A stretch of 64,000 bases of DNA from Oceanobacillus jordanicus (GCF_022095695.1 NZ_JAIFZM010000018.1:1-64000); one strand, 5' to 3'. Positions 36,932 through 45,947 are shown, counted from the stretch's first letter. Numbers and translations are program-made. Notes: a model not told the origin generated them from the letters alone.

Positions 36932-37876
36932 CTATTCATCTTTTTTATCAAGACGGTCTTTCATCCCAAATCCCAAATCTATAATTCCGATGAATCGTAC
37001 AAGAAACAGTAAGAGTGTTGGGAATAGCAGGGTGAGTACCACACTGAATATAGGAATTGCTTTTGACATTTTCTTATGGTGTGCATAAAAGAAAATAAAT
37101 GAAAATCCCTGTAGGGTCATCAGTAGCCCTGTTAAAGCAAGTATGTTTTGTGCTCCAGTATAAAAGAAGCTTGTCGTGTCACTTACCAAAAATGATGCGA
37201 TTAAAGCAAAGAAATATACCCAGATTAGTGATGCCGGAAACCTAAGTGTTCGAAACGGCGGAAACCGCAATTCTTTTTTATCTAGTCTATTTAGCACCTT
37301 ATAGCTAAGCCATTGACTGATAAATGCCATTACAATGGCGCCCCCGACAAGGATAACTGGCAATAAGTTTACGAGGAGGTCGATTGTCTGGCTAACTATT
37401 TCCTCTCCCTGATCCTGTTCTGATAAACCGAATTCTCCAAGTGTCTCAAAGGTCAAGTCCATTGACGAATTCATTTGCTGTTCTATTTCTTCAGTCCAAT
37501 TTACCTGAAAGACAACCTGTGTAAAAACAAATACAAAAAGAAGTCCAAAGATAAATCCAAACGTTCCTCTGGCCCATGTTTCATGTGCAGAAAGCTTACG
37601 ATATATCGCGCCCCCGATCATTATTCCCCCACTACCCGCTAAAACGGCAATAGGTAAGGAGAAAGTGGTAGCGATAAGCACCGAGATTAACGTTGCTGCA
37701 AGCCACATCAACAAAGCAGGCTTCCCACCGTGTCTTGATGTATAAATCACGAACGGTATTGGTAAAAGCACCACCGCTATGATTGATATTACAGGAACAA
37801 ATACACTGACAAGCAGAAGAACTGCATATACTGCAGTCAGGATAGTTCCGTCTACTATTTTTTTAGATTGATTCAT
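36932..37876 (-). CDS. yybS: YybS family membrane protein (DUF2232)
   Basis: A 314-residue polytopic protein with about eight hydrophobic segments, starting with TILTAVYAVLLLVSVFVPVI. Position before gdpP-rplI and the overall pattern match B. subtilis YybS, a DUF2232 protein resembling ECF-transporter S components; substrate unknown. Start at 37876 (MNQSKKIVDG) follows GATGAGGTG; the in-frame ATG at 37888 overlaps that site. Confidence 0.87.
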   Translation of the reverse strand: MNQSKKIVDGTILTAVYAVLLLVSVFVPVISIIAVVLLPIPFVIYTSRHGGKPALLMWLAATLISVLIATTFSLPIAVLAGSGGIMIGGAIYRKLSAHETWARGTFGFIFGLLFVFVFTQVVFQVNWTEEIEQQMNSSMDLTFETLGEFGLSEQDQGEEIVSQTIDLLVNLLPVILVGGAIVMAFISQWLSYKVLNRLDKKELRFPPFRTLRFPASLIWVYFFALIASFLVSDTTSFFYTGAQNILALTGLLMTLQGFSFIFFYAHHKKMSKAIPIFSVVLTLLFPTLLLFLVRFIGIIDLGFGMKDRLDKKDE

Positions 37877-38221
37877 TTCGCACCTCATCTAACTTTCAAG
37901 AAATATTATTCCACTTTAACATTTATCCCCCCACTTTATTGCTCGGCAAGATGTAAGCAGTAAAGTAGGGGGAAGCTTCATTCGCCTAATACTAATTCAA
38001 AGCGGACAAAAAGATTACCTTCTATTATGATAACATGTTTTTTATTGAAAGGCTTGTCGAAAACAGTAGAAAATATTATTTCCCGGGGAATATCCTGTTA
38101 TAACTTGTAACGCTTTTTTCTCTTACAGAATGGCTACATGCCCCGTTAATAAAAATGTCATGTTTTTTCCATCATGTGAGTTGGTTTTCCTTTATAATAA
38201 AACATAGACTATTAAATAAGG
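37877..38221. other. gene-free divergent promoter region
   Basis: About 345 bases between yybS (minus) and a small membrane-protein gene (plus). It must hold promoters for both; TATAAT-like at 38193-38199. It contains a Noc-box-like site (38077-38092). Nothing else recognised. Confidence 0.5.
38077..38092. other. candidate Noc-binding site
   Basis: TATTTCCCGGGGAATA differs at one position from the bacillar Noc site TATTTCCCGGGAAATA. Noc spreads from such sites to block FtsZ assembly over the nucleoid. noc itself is encoded 10 kb away. Confidence 0.5.
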
Positions 38222-38713
38222 ATGAATAATATGAAATTCCGTCAAGTATTTCTGCAAAGCCTTAAACTTCCAAGTAAACAAGCTACCTTCTCGCTAAACC
38301 GTGTTAGCATGGATGTTACAATTATTTATATGTTTATTCTACTTATACTTGTCTCCATTCCAGCTTTTATTGATCGCATTGTGGAAAATAGTGGCGTGTC
38401 TGCCGAACTTAATATAGCTTTCCTCATTATATATTTCTTTATTTTTTACTATTTGCCAATGGCTGTTTTTGTTTGTATCGGCGTCTCCATCATCGCCTAC
38501 ATTGGATTTGGATTAGCAAAATTGATGGAACGCAAGCTACAGTTCCCATTACTTTGGAAAATGAGCGTATTTATTGCAACGATTCCGTTTATTATATATA
38601 CGATCATTGCTTTACTTCTTCCTGTAGATGATATGTTATTAGGCGCTTTTTTTGTTTATATTTTAATTATGCTGTTCTTTATTATCTCTATCTATCCAAA
38701 GCGAAGAAAGTAA
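38222..38713 (+). CDS. small four-TM membrane protein, unknown
   Basis: A 163-residue protein with four hydrophobic segments (MDVTIIYMFILLILVSIPAF; IAFLIIYFFIFYYLPMAVFV; LWKMSVFIATIPFIIYTIIA; MLLGAFFVYILIMLFFIISI). The N-terminus KFRQVFLQSLKLPSKQATF followed at once by a membrane helix is faintly like DUF1189 proteins, but it is shorter and I cannot assign it. It lies 41 bases before modA on the same strand, against the direction of the neighbouring operons. Confidence 0.6.
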   Translation: MNNMKFRQVFLQSLKLPSKQATFSLNRVSMDVTIIYMFILLILVSIPAFIDRIVENSGVSAELNIAFLIIYFFIFYYLPMAVFVCIGVSIIAYIGFGLAKLMERKLQFPLLWKMSVFIATIPFIIYTIIALLLPVDDMLLGAFFVYILIMLFFIISIYPKRRK

Positions 38714-38754
38714 AAATAACCGAATCCATATAGTTAGGAGCAGGATTATTTCCT

Positions 38755-39531
38755 ATGAAGTATCTAGTATTCGTATTAATTGGTTTAGTCAGCCTTACCG
38801 GTTGCTCAAATGATCCATTTGTAAAATCTACTGAGGAAACCCATTTGCTATTAGCTACCACATCAAGTATGTCCGGCGTTTTGCCCGAGTTAGTGGAAGC
38901 ATTTGAAGAGGAGAATCCGTATATTAACATTAACGTAGATTACGGTCCTTCCGGGGAGCTCGCCCAGCAAATACAGCAAGGAGCACCTGTTGATCTATTT
39001 ATCTCTGGAAATCAGGAGTGGATGGACATGCTTGCAGATCAATCCATGATTGTACAAGATTCTAGAACGAACTTTGCTACAAATCAACTAGTGCTTGCCG
39101 GTACAGCTGGAGACGATTCTGATGTGTCATCATTTGAGGAATTAAAGCAGAGTTCGTTTGATAAAGTTATATTGGGTCAACCTGAGACTTCACCAGTTGG
39201 GTCCTATGCAAAGCAAGCACTGCAAGCCGCAGATGCCTGGGATGGCTTATCCCATTCTTTCTTTTATGCAAAAGATGTTTCCCAAGTGGTAACTTTTATC
39301 GAATCAGGAAAAGTGGACGCTGGGTTTGTTTATTATTCCGATATTATTGAATCAGATCGACTGGAAATGCTCTTTCCTGTTGATTCAAAACTCCATGATC
39401 CTATAGAGTTCCCTGTAGCAGTTACTACCTATAGCACCAACCATGCTGACTCAGAGAAATTTATTGATTTTCTACAAAGCGAAGCAGCAAAAGAAATTTT
39501 AGATGAGCATGGGTTTAACAGAAAAAATTAA
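38755..39531 (+). CDS. modA: ModA-type molybdate/tungstate-binding lipoprotein
   Basis: A 258-residue periplasmic-binding-type lipoprotein. The lipobox is LTGC (Cys17) after KYLVFVLIGLVSLT. The ModA fold is shown by LLLATTSSMSGVLPELVEAF, INVDYGPSGELAQQIQQGAP with DLFISGNQEWMDML, and DAGFVYYSDIIE. It would capture oxyanions for an ABC importer, but no modB or modC follows; a terminator and rpsR come next. The importer may be encoded elsewhere, or the protein has a different role. Confidence 0.85.
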   Translation: MKYLVFVLIGLVSLTGCSNDPFVKSTEETHLLLATTSSMSGVLPELVEAFEEENPYININVDYGPSGELAQQIQQGAPVDLFISGNQEWMDMLADQSMIVQDSRTNFATNQLVLAGTAGDDSDVSSFEELKQSSFDKVILGQPETSPVGSYAKQALQAADAWDGLSHSFFYAKDVSQVVTFIESGKVDAGFVYYSDIIESDRLEMLFPVDSKLHDPIEFPVAVTTYSTNHADSEKFIDFLQSEAAKEILDEHGFNRKN

Positions 39532-39603
39532 TTAAAGGCATGTCTCATCGTGGTAGTTTCTCCATTGGATCCTGAATAACATCGCCAACTTTCCAACCAA
39601 TTA

Positions 39604-39642
39604 AAAAACCTCCAGATCCATATAAGGATCTGGAGGTTTTAT
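39604..39642. terminator. bidirectional terminator between modA and rpsR
   Basis: AAAACCTCCAGATCC / GGATCTGGAGGTTTT perfect stem with a 6-base loop. Confidence 0.9.
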
Positions 39643-39648
39643 TTACAA

Positions 39649-39879
39649 TTACTCTGCTACGAATGGTAACAATGCCATTGTACGAGCACGTTTAACTGCT
39701 ACAGTCAATTTACGTTGGTATTTTGCAGAAGTTCCAGTTACACGACGAGGAAGAATTTTTCCGCGTTCAGAAATGAAACGTCTTAGCAAATCTACATCTT
39801 TGTAATCGATGTGTGTAATTCCGTTTGCTGTGAAATAACACACTTTACGACGCTTTGCGCGTCCGCGACGAGCTGCCAT
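39649..39879 (-). CDS. rpsR: 30S ribosomal protein S18
   Basis: A 76-residue S18, with [38 protein letters not shown] and [20 protein letters not shown]. One cysteine only (Cys14), so it is not the zinc-binding form. It pairs with S6 on 16S rRNA and is the last gene of rpsF-ssb-rpsR. Confidence 0.96.
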   Translation of the reverse strand: MAARRGRAKRRKVCYFTANGITHIDYKDVDLLRRFISERGKILPRRVTGTSAKYQRKLTVAVKRARTMALLPFVAE

Positions 39880-39899
39880 TGATAACCCTCCTTTTTATA

Positions 39900-40400
39900 T
39901 TAGAATGGTAAATCATCGTCTGATATATCAATAGGCTCCCCATTATTTCGGAATGGGTCGTCCTGATTTTGGTTCTGGTTTTGGTTCTGATTCTGATTCT
40001 GATTCTGATTAGGCTGATACTGATTTTGGTTTCTATCTTGTTGGAAACCTCCTGAGTTGTCCTGCCCTCTACCCTGGGCTCCTTTAGATTCAAGGAATTG
40101 AACGCTGTCTGCAACAATTTCTGTTACAAATACCGTTTTTCCATCCTGGCTTTCAAATGTACGTGTTTGAACACGACCATCCACACCAATCAGGCTTCCT
40201 TTTTTCATAAAGTTTGCAAGGTTTTCAGCAGGTCTTCTCCAGACCACACAGTTAATGAAATCAGCTTCACGGTTTCCCTGCTGATTAGAAAAAGGACGAT
40301 TAACTGCAATAGTAAAATTAGCTACGGCCACTCCGTTGGGTGTATAACGTAAATCGGGATCCTTCGTTAACCTGCCAACTAGTACGACACGATTTAACAT
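39900..40400 (-). CDS. ssb: single-stranded DNA-binding protein
   Basis: A 166-residue SSB. The OB fold covers residues 1-107 ([40 protein letters not shown]). A Q/N-rich linker with an alternating Gln-Asn run follows, and the acidic tip DDDLPF recruits partner proteins. Start at 40400 follows GGGAGTGG; a GTG at 40409 is in frame but within that site. The linker is encoded by a near-perfect TCTGAT hexanucleotide tract (see findings). Confidence 0.95.
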   Translation of the reverse strand: MLNRVVLVGRLTKDPDLRYTPNGVAVANFTIAVNRPFSNQQGNREADFINCVVWRRPAENLANFMKKGSLIGVDGRVQTRTFESQDGKTVFVTEIVADSVQFLESKGAQGRGQDNSGGFQQDRNQNQYQPNQNQNQNQNQNQNQNQDDPFRNNGEPIDISDDDLPF

Positions 40401-40415
40401 CAGAACCACTCCCTA

Positions 40416-40706
40416 TTATTTATCTTCTTCTCGAATTGCAATATGACGAATAATGTCATCAGAGAATTTAGCAAGGCGATCAAATTCATTTACTGCATTT
40501 TCATCACCGCTGAAATTAATGATTACATAATATCCATCACGATAGTCTTTGATTTCATAAGCAAGACGTTTCTTGCCTTTTTCATCAACTTTTTCAATCT
40601 CCGCGCCATTATCAGTTAGAATACCATTAAAGCGCTCAATTAGAGCTGTTTGAGCATCCTCTTCAATATCTGGGCGGATGATATACATGATTTCGTATTT
40701 TCTCAT
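40416..40706 (-). CDS. rpsF: 30S ribosomal protein S6
   Basis: A 96-residue S6 starting [20 protein letters not shown], with [20 protein letters not shown] and [18 protein letters not shown]. It forms the S6:S18 dimer of the small subunit. A strong AAGGAGGTG site precedes it. First gene of rpsF-ssb-rpsR. Confidence 0.96.
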   Translation of the reverse strand: MRKYEIMYIIRPDIEEDAQTALIERFNGILTDNGAEIEKVDEKGKKRLAYEIKDYRDGYYVIINFSGDENAVNEFDRLAKFSDDIIRHIAIREEDK

Positions 40707-40806
40707 CCGTTACACCTCCTTTTGGTCTTAGCGGCCCTTATTTTTTGTCAGGCAAGATGCCATTCTCACTAAGGGCAAGGAGTAATCGTAATAATAATTA
40801 CTCACA
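40707..40806 (-). promoter_or_regulatory. rpsF mRNA leader, candidate S6:S18-binding element
   Basis: The leader contains GCCCTTA pairing with TAAGGGC just before GGCCGCTAAGACC and the ribosome site, plus an upstream GAGTAAT / ATTACTC hairpin. Bacterial rpsF leaders often carry a structured site for autogenous repression by S6:S18; the match here is by position and general shape only. Confidence 0.45.
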
Positions 40807-40813
40807 ATAGTGT

Positions 40814-40842
40814 ATTATACCAAATCTTTATTGAAATAACAA
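40814..40842 (-). promoter_or_regulatory. sigma-A promoter of rpsF-ssb-rpsR
   Basis: Minus-strand TTGTTA, 17 bases, TATAAT; about 110 bases ahead of the rpsF start. Confidence 0.7.
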
Positions 40843-40878
40843 GGTTTCGAGAGATCCTTTTTTCGTTATACTTTTTAA

Positions 40879-41979
40879 TTACACATTGAAACGGAAATGA
40901 ATGACATCGCCGTCCTTAACGATGTATTCCTTACCTTCCAAACGTACTTTACCATTTTCTCTTGCTTGTCCCATCGTACCTGCATCTACCAAATCCCCAT
41001 AAGACACCGTTTCAGCACGAATAAACCCTCTTTCAAAGTCTGTATGAATGATACCTGCAGCTTGTGGTGCTTTCATGCCTTCACGGAATGTCCAAGCTCG
41101 AACCTCCTGCTCTCCAGCAGTAAAATACGTAGCTAGTCCTAATAGATGGTAAGAAGCTTTAATAAGCTTATCCAGTCCAGACTCCGTAATGTTGAGATCT
41201 TCGAGGAACATTTCCTTCTCTTCCTGATCAAGCTCCGAAATTTCTTCTTCTATCTTCGCACAAATGACAATAACCTCTGCATTTTCTGCAGCTGCAAATT
41301 CTCTTACCTTTTGTACGTTTTCATTGCCGTCAGGATCTGCAACCTCTTCTTCACTAACATTTGCCACATATAAAGTCGGCTTTGCTGTTAGTAAGTGAAG
41401 GCCTTTTACTATTTTCCATTGATCTTCCGAGAAGTCCAATGCTCGAGCAGGCTTTTCTTCCTCTAGGCCAGCTTTTAGCTTCACAAGGATTTCCTGCTCT
41501 GCCACAGCTTCCTTATCTTTTTGTCTTGCCAGTTTCTCTACACGTTGAGACCGTTTGTTGACGGTTTCTAAGTCAGCCAAAATTAGCTCCAAATTAATGA
41601 TTTCGATATCATCAATTGGATCTATTTTTCCGGAAACATGTGTAATATTTTCGTCTTGGAAACAGCGGACGACCTGACAAATCGCATCCACCTGGCGTAT
41701 ATGGGATAAGAATTGGTTTCCTAGTCCCTCTCCTTTACTTGCACCTTTTACAATTCCTGCGATATCAGTGAATTCAAATGCAGTGGGTACGGTTTTCTTC
41801 GGTTTTACTAATTCTGTTAATTTATCTAAGCGCTCGTCGGGTACTTCCACAATACCTACATTGGGATCAATCGTTGCAAACGGATAGTTCGCAGCTTCTG
41901 CTCCCGCTTGCGTTATTGCATTAAATAATGTTGATTTTCCGACATTCGGAAGACCGACGATTCCTGCTGTTAAAGCCAT
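40879..41979 (-). CDS. ychF: redox-regulated ATPase/GTPase YchF
   Basis: A 366-residue Obg-family P-loop protein. G1 is GIVGLPNVGKSTLFNAI, G2/G3 region includes FEFTDIAGIVKGASKGEGLG, and the C-terminal TGS domain is REGMKAPQAAGIIHTDFERG with the closing VIHFRFNV. YchF is ATP- rather than GTP-specific and ribosome-associated, linked to oxidative-stress control. Called yyaF in B. subtilis at the same location. Length normal. Confidence 0.95.
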   Translation of the reverse strand: MALTAGIVGLPNVGKSTLFNAITQAGAEAANYPFATIDPNVGIVEVPDERLDKLTELVKPKKTVPTAFEFTDIAGIVKGASKGEGLGNQFLSHIRQVDAICQVVRCFQDENITHVSGKIDPIDDIEIINLELILADLETVNKRSQRVEKLARQKDKEAVAEQEILVKLKAGLEEEKPARALDFSEDQWKIVKGLHLLTAKPTLYVANVSEEEVADPDGNENVQKVREFAAAENAEVIVICAKIEEEISELDQEEKEMFLEDLNITESGLDKLIKASYHLLGLATYFTAGEQEVRAWTFREGMKAPQAAGIIHTDFERGFIRAETVSYGDLVDAGTMGQARENGKVRLEGKEYIVKDGDVIHFRFNV

Positions 41980-42070
41980 ACAACCTTCACTCCTTAAGGA
42001 TTTCCATTCACATGAACGTGGTAGTCCTCCTAATTATAGATAGTAGACAATCAATTGACAAGCTAGCAAA

Positions 42071-42110
42071 AAACAAAAATAGGCATTTTAAAATGCCTAT
42101 TTTTGTTTTT
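42071..42110. terminator. perfect 40-base palindromic terminator
   Basis: AAAACAAAAATAGGCATTTT followed exactly by its reverse complement. It ends the yyzM/mscS transcript upstream of ychF and would work in both directions. Confidence 0.85.
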
Positions 42111-42229
42111 AACCTTATTTTTTTATCTAACACTATCTTTTTCTACTCTCATGATACCATTTTTCGAGGAGAATCGTCCATTTTACACATATTTAAAGTT
42201 TTCGATCCTTTCGCAAGCATCTGTTCAGA

Positions 42230-42427
42230 TTACGATTCTGCTTTTTCCAAAACCTTTTTCATTTTCTTTGAAAAATCTCTTCGTGGAATCATCACACTAT
42301 GATCACATCCAAGGCACTTAATTCGAATGTCCATTCCCATCCGAATTATTTTCCAGCGATTCTCTCCACACGGATGAGGCTTCTTCATTTGCACAACATC
42401 ATGTAAGTTAAAATCTTTCTCCGCCAT
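42230..42427 (-). CDS. yyzM: DUF951 family protein YyzM
   Basis: A 65-residue protein; NLHDVVQMKKPHPCGENRWK and DIRIKCLGCDHSVMIPR form the DUF951 signature with Cys pairs (PHPCG, KCLGC) that could bind metal. The pattern recurs beside ychF across Firmicutes; function unknown. It begins about 50 bases after the mscS-type gene and probably shares its transcript. Confidence 0.9.
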   Translation of the reverse strand: MAEKDFNLHDVVQMKKPHPCGENRWKIIRMGMDIRIKCLGCDHSVMIPRRDFSKKMKKVLEKAES

Positions 42428-42475
42428 TCCCTTTTCTCCTTTATTTAAAGTTAATAGCTCTATTATATAGGGAAA

Positions 42476-43375
42476 TTACTCACCGCGCTCGCGATTTTTA
42501 TCTAGTAATTTTTCTTTATCATTTCCAGAGTACATTACAATACGCGGCGCAGGGATTTCGATTCCTGCATTGTACAATTGGTTTTGAATTTCTTTTCGAA
42601 TATTTCGTTCACCGGCCCATTGGAAACCAGGAAGTGTATCAGCAATGATGCGGATCGTAAAGTGTGATACATCTAAATTTTGTACGCCAATGATTTCTGG
42701 AACCCCAACAATAAAGTCGTACTTATCTGGTAGTGTAGCGACAATATTGTTGATCGCATTTTCAGCATCATTTACATTGCTTTCATAGGGAATATTAACG
42801 TCTACAATAGAAAGACCATTATGAATAGAGTAGTTTATAACCTGTGTGACATTGCCATTTGGTAACACGTGCAACTCACCAGTCCAGCTCAGCACCTTTG
42901 TAGTACGTAGTCCAATTTCTTCTACCGTTCCTTCAATTCCGGCTACTCCAACATAGTCCCCTACTGAGAATTGATCCTCAAAAATAATAAAGAACCCGGA
43001 AATGATATCACGCACAAGGTTTTGCGCACCAAACCCGATAGCCAGTCCAGCAACACCAGCTCCAGCCAGTAATGGCCCAACTTTAAATCCTAGAACATTG
43101 TCCAGAATCATAAGAATGGCAACAAAATAGACAACATAGGCTACCACATTCTTTATTAATTTTTTTAATGTAGCTTCTCGCCTTTCTGTTATACGAATTG
43201 GCCCCTTTTCTCTTTTTTTAAAGAGCCGGTCCACTAGGTTTCTCGTAACCCGGACGATAATTAATGCTAGGACAATAATCAAAATAATTCTTAAAACGCC
43301 CTCCCCGATACTAAGCCATAGGCCAGGGCCTGTCAGATAATCCCAAGATTCTTGTAACCTCTCTCCAATATTCAC
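42476..43375 (-). CDS. MscS family small-conductance mechanosensitive channel
   Basis: A 299-residue channel protein. Three N-terminal membrane helices are visible (IILIIVLALIIVRV; VVAYVVYFVAILMILDNVLG; VGPLLAGAGVAGLAIGFGAQ); the third is the Gly/Ala-rich pore helix continuing to NLVRDIISGFFIIFEDQF, followed by the beta domain (VGDYVGVAGIEGTVEEIGLR). It releases solutes on hypo-osmotic shock. The YkuT-like length suggests the basic MscS type. Start follows GAGGAGAAGT. Confidence 0.92.
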   Translation of the reverse strand: MNIGERLQESWDYLTGPGLWLSIGEGVLRIILIIVLALIIVRVTRNLVDRLFKKREKGPIRITERREATLKKLIKNVVAYVVYFVAILMILDNVLGFKVGPLLAGAGVAGLAIGFGAQNLVRDIISGFFIIFEDQFSVGDYVGVAGIEGTVEEIGLRTTKVLSWTGELHVLPNGNVTQVINYSIHNGLSIVDVNIPYESNVNDAENAINNIVATLPDKYDFIVGVPEIIGVQNLDVSHFTIRIIADTLPGFQWAGERNIRKEIQNQLYNAGIEIPAPRIVMYSGNDKEKLLDKNRERGE

Positions 43376-43409
43376 TACTTCTCCTCCTCGTCATGTTGCT
43401 ATGTTTTTT

Positions 43410-44420
43410 CTACGTTTGTTTATACCATAAAGGAAATAGCAGCAGTCTAGTTAACACATATAAATTCAATATCCCATAGATGGGGTACAAATAACTAACC
43501 AGTGTACTAAATCCTAATGCCGTTAATGGAATCATTGTAACCAAGGTAACCACGACAATCAACCATAATGGTTTGTTTACATAACTTTGAATTCTAGTCA
43601 CAATGCCTAGAATACCAGAAGCTGCGGTTGTAAAAATCGCAAACCATAATAAGATACTTATGAAAATAATCATTTGCACGGGGTAATGCTGTAGAATGGC
43701 AAATAACGGAATCTCGTAAAGGAGTAGCTCGTCTGCAATTTGGATAAGACTATTGTTATAGATATAGGAAATGATTCCTAACAGAAAACCACTCCCAATA
43801 CAGGCTACCCATATTTCTTTTTTTGATTTCACTTTATTCCCAACTGCCCCAAGTACGGCGATTAATGGTAGGATGTTTAATGCTGTGAATGGAAAAGCTG
43901 CTGTCCAATTACGTTGTTCACGCCAGTGGGAGAACAGCTCGAGTTCTTGATCGATCGTAAATAATAGTAAAACGTACACCAAACCGCCTAACAAAGGTGG
44001 GAGAATGAATTGATTTATAGAAAGCAGTCCATTTATATCCTTCATAAACAGTGCTATCAACGCCATTAACATAATACCTATACCCCACCAGTAGGGGAAA
44101 TTAAACGCTTGTCCTGTAGCACCGCTCCCAGCAATCATAACGACCGTTGTAGTAAATAGATATAGAAATATCATGACATCGTAAATCCCCGTCATCCTCT
44201 TGCCGACGATAATACGTAACACTGGCAAATAATGCACCGATTGCTTTTTAAAACTCAGACTCATGATCACCCCACATGAAAGGGAAAAAAACATAGCAAA
44301 CAATAGAATAGCAAGTCCACTTTCATGGCCAAAAAATTGCCATAGCTCTCTCCCTGAGGCATATCCTGCCCCGATTGTCGTCCCAATAATTAAAAACATC
44401 CACTTTATCCCTGCTCGCAT
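43410..44420 (-). CDS. YkvI family membrane protein
   Basis: A 336-residue polytopic protein with about ten hydrophobic segments. The opening KWMFLIIGTTIGAGYASGRE with LWQFFG is the YkvI hallmark: the unwound TM1 of the LeuT/APC-type transporter fold with a glycine-rich turn. Substrate is unknown. It lies 34 bases upstream of the mscS-type gene on the same strand and is divergent from yyaC. B. subtilis has other genes at this spot, so this is a lineage-specific insertion. Confidence 0.82.
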   Translation of the reverse strand: MRAGIKWMFLIIGTTIGAGYASGRELWQFFGHESGLAILLFAMFFSLSCGVIMSLSFKKQSVHYLPVLRIIVGKRMTGIYDVMIFLYLFTTTVVMIAGSGATGQAFNFPYWWGIGIMLMALIALFMKDINGLLSINQFILPPLLGGLVYVLLLFTIDQELELFSHWREQRNWTAAFPFTALNILPLIAVLGAVGNKVKSKKEIWVACIGSGFLLGIISYIYNNSLIQIADELLLYEIPLFAILQHYPVQMIIFISILLWFAIFTTAASGILGIVTRIQSYVNKPLWLIVVVTLVTMIPLTALGFSTLVSYLYPIYGILNLYVLTRLLLFPLWYKQT

Positions 44421-44506
44421 GTTTTGTCCCCCATATATCCATATTGTATGTATAGATTTCTGAAATTTTCCGTATACTATACCAATATGTATTTGGAGGA
44501 TAAGCT

Positions 44507-45139
44507 ATGAATCTAAAAAGTCGTATCACCCCTACTAAAGAAAACTTTCGTATGCACCACACAGACCCCGAGCTATTTCATGTCATGAGCGAAAAGATAA
44601 TTTCATGGCTGCCGGCTATACCAAGAGATTATGTCCTCGTATGTATTGGTACCGACCGCTCAACAGGTGATTCCCTGGGTCCATTAATTGGTACCCTCTT
44701 TACCGAAACTAAACCAAAGCATATGTCTGTATATGGAACCCTTCACGAACCAGTTCATGCTACAAATCTCCACGATTATATTGAACTTATAAACAAGCGA
44801 CATATTAACCCTTTTATTATCGCCATAGATGCCTGTCTCGGGAAAAATTCTTCCATAGGTCACATTATATCCGGGACTGGTCCTATTAAGCCAGGAGCGG
44901 CCTTAAACAAGCCCTTACCAGATATCGGGGATGTGCATCTTACTGGAGTGGTAAATATAAGTGGATTCATGGAGCATTCCGTCCTTCAAAATACGAGACT
45001 CTCGATTGTAATGGATATGGCAACCAGAATCACGGGTGTATTGGATCAAATTGATCAACGCATGACATATAATCAGCCTAAGCCCTCTGTCGTACTGCGA
45101 TTTAGTGAACAAATGAAGACAACTGCACCGCCATCCTAG
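44507..45139 (+). CDS. yyaC: YyaC, GPR-protease-like sporulation protein (DUF1256)
   Basis: A 210-residue protein of the DUF1256 family, related to the germination protease fold. The block YVLVCIGTDRSTGDSLGPLI is diagnostic, followed by YGTLHEPVHATNL and AIDACLGKNSSIGHI. In B. subtilis yyaC is a sporulation gene near spo0J; activity is unproven. It is on the plus strand against the surrounding operons. A TTGGAGGATAAGCT site precedes the ATG. A forespore sigma-factor promoter is expected but not confidently visible. Confidence 0.9.
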   Translation: MNLKSRITPTKENFRMHHTDPELFHVMSEKIISWLPAIPRDYVLVCIGTDRSTGDSLGPLIGTLFTETKPKHMSVYGTLHEPVHATNLHDYIELINKRHINPFIIAIDACLGKNSSIGHIISGTGPIKPGAALNKPLPDIGDVHLTGVVNISGFMEHSVLQNTRLSIVMDMATRITGVLDQIDQRMTYNQPKPSVVLRFSEQMKTTAPPS

Positions 45140-45167
45140 GTGTTGAATAAAATTTAAGAACAAATAG

Positions 45168-45198
45168 AAAAACAACGAGTATTCACCCGTTGTTTTTC
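45168..45198. terminator. terminator between yyaC and the DUF554 gene
   Basis: AAAACAACG / CGTTGTTTT stem between convergent genes. Confidence 0.82.
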
Positions 45199-45202
45199 AT
45201 AT

Positions 45203-45907
45203 TTATATAAGATAATAAATAGAGTAGATAACACCCACTGTTAGAATGGAAGGAAGTAGGTTCCCAATTCTGATTTGAGTTAACTTCAAAAGATTTAAAC
45301 CAATTGCTACGATTAGTAATCCACCGACTGCCGTTAATTCAACAATAAGTCCATTAAGGAAGGCTTCTGGAAGCCAGTTTTCTATTTGTGTTGCGAGTAA
45401 GGCGATTGCTCCTTGATAAATAACTACAGGGATTGCAGATAGGATCACACCAAATCCCAGTGTTGTCGTGAGCACGAGTGCAACAAACCCATCCAGTATA
45501 CCCTTTGTTATAAGCACTTCATGGTCTCCACGTATGCCGCTATCTAATGCACCGAGTATGGACATAGCACCAATCACAAAAATCAAAGAAGCCGTAACAA
45601 AGCCTTGTGCCACACTAAAATTGTCGTTCTTTGTCGTAAATTTGCTTCCTATCCAATTACCTAGGCGGTTTAGGCCTTCTTCTAACCTCAGAAGTTCGCC
45701 AATAATTGCCCCCGTTAACAGACTTAATAACACGATAATAATGACTTCTGTTGTGAATGCCATTTGTAAACCAATGAGCAAAACTGCCAATCCAATCCCA
45801 TGCATGACTGTCTCTTTATAACGCTCTGGGATTTTGGTGAAGAATAAACCTAATATGCTTCCAATAATAATAAGTGCGCCATTTACTAGTGTCCCGTATA
45901 ATACCAT
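45203..45907 (-). CDS. DUF554 family membrane protein
   Basis: About 234 residues with six to seven membrane segments; LYGTLVNGALIIIGSILGLF, MHGIGLAVLLIGLQMAF and LDSGIRGDHEVLITKGILDG are DUF554 features. Function unknown (YdfK-like). Start at 45907 follows GGAGAGGTAGC; the frame is open 22 codons further but would run through the parS site. Frequently found next to parB in bacilli. Confidence 0.87.
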   Translation of the reverse strand: MVLYGTLVNGALIIIGSILGLFFTKIPERYKETVMHGIGLAVLLIGLQMAFTTEVIIIVLLSLLTGAIIGELLRLEEGLNRLGNWIGSKFTTKNDNFSVAQGFVTASLIFVIGAMSILGALDSGIRGDHEVLITKGILDGFVALVLTTTLGFGVILSAIPVVIYQGAIALLATQIENWLPEAFLNGLIVELTAVGGLLIVAIGLNLLKLTQIRIGNLLPSILTVGVIYSIYYLI

Positions 45908-45947
45908 TGCTACCTCTCCAGTATGTAAAAAGTCTCTCTTAAAGAAT

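Noticed and set aside
39845-40117. Frame rich in Ile/Arg/Thr overlapping ssb
   Set aside because: It is the +1 frame of the ssb Q/N repeat tract and overlaps the well-supported ssb and rpsR genes.
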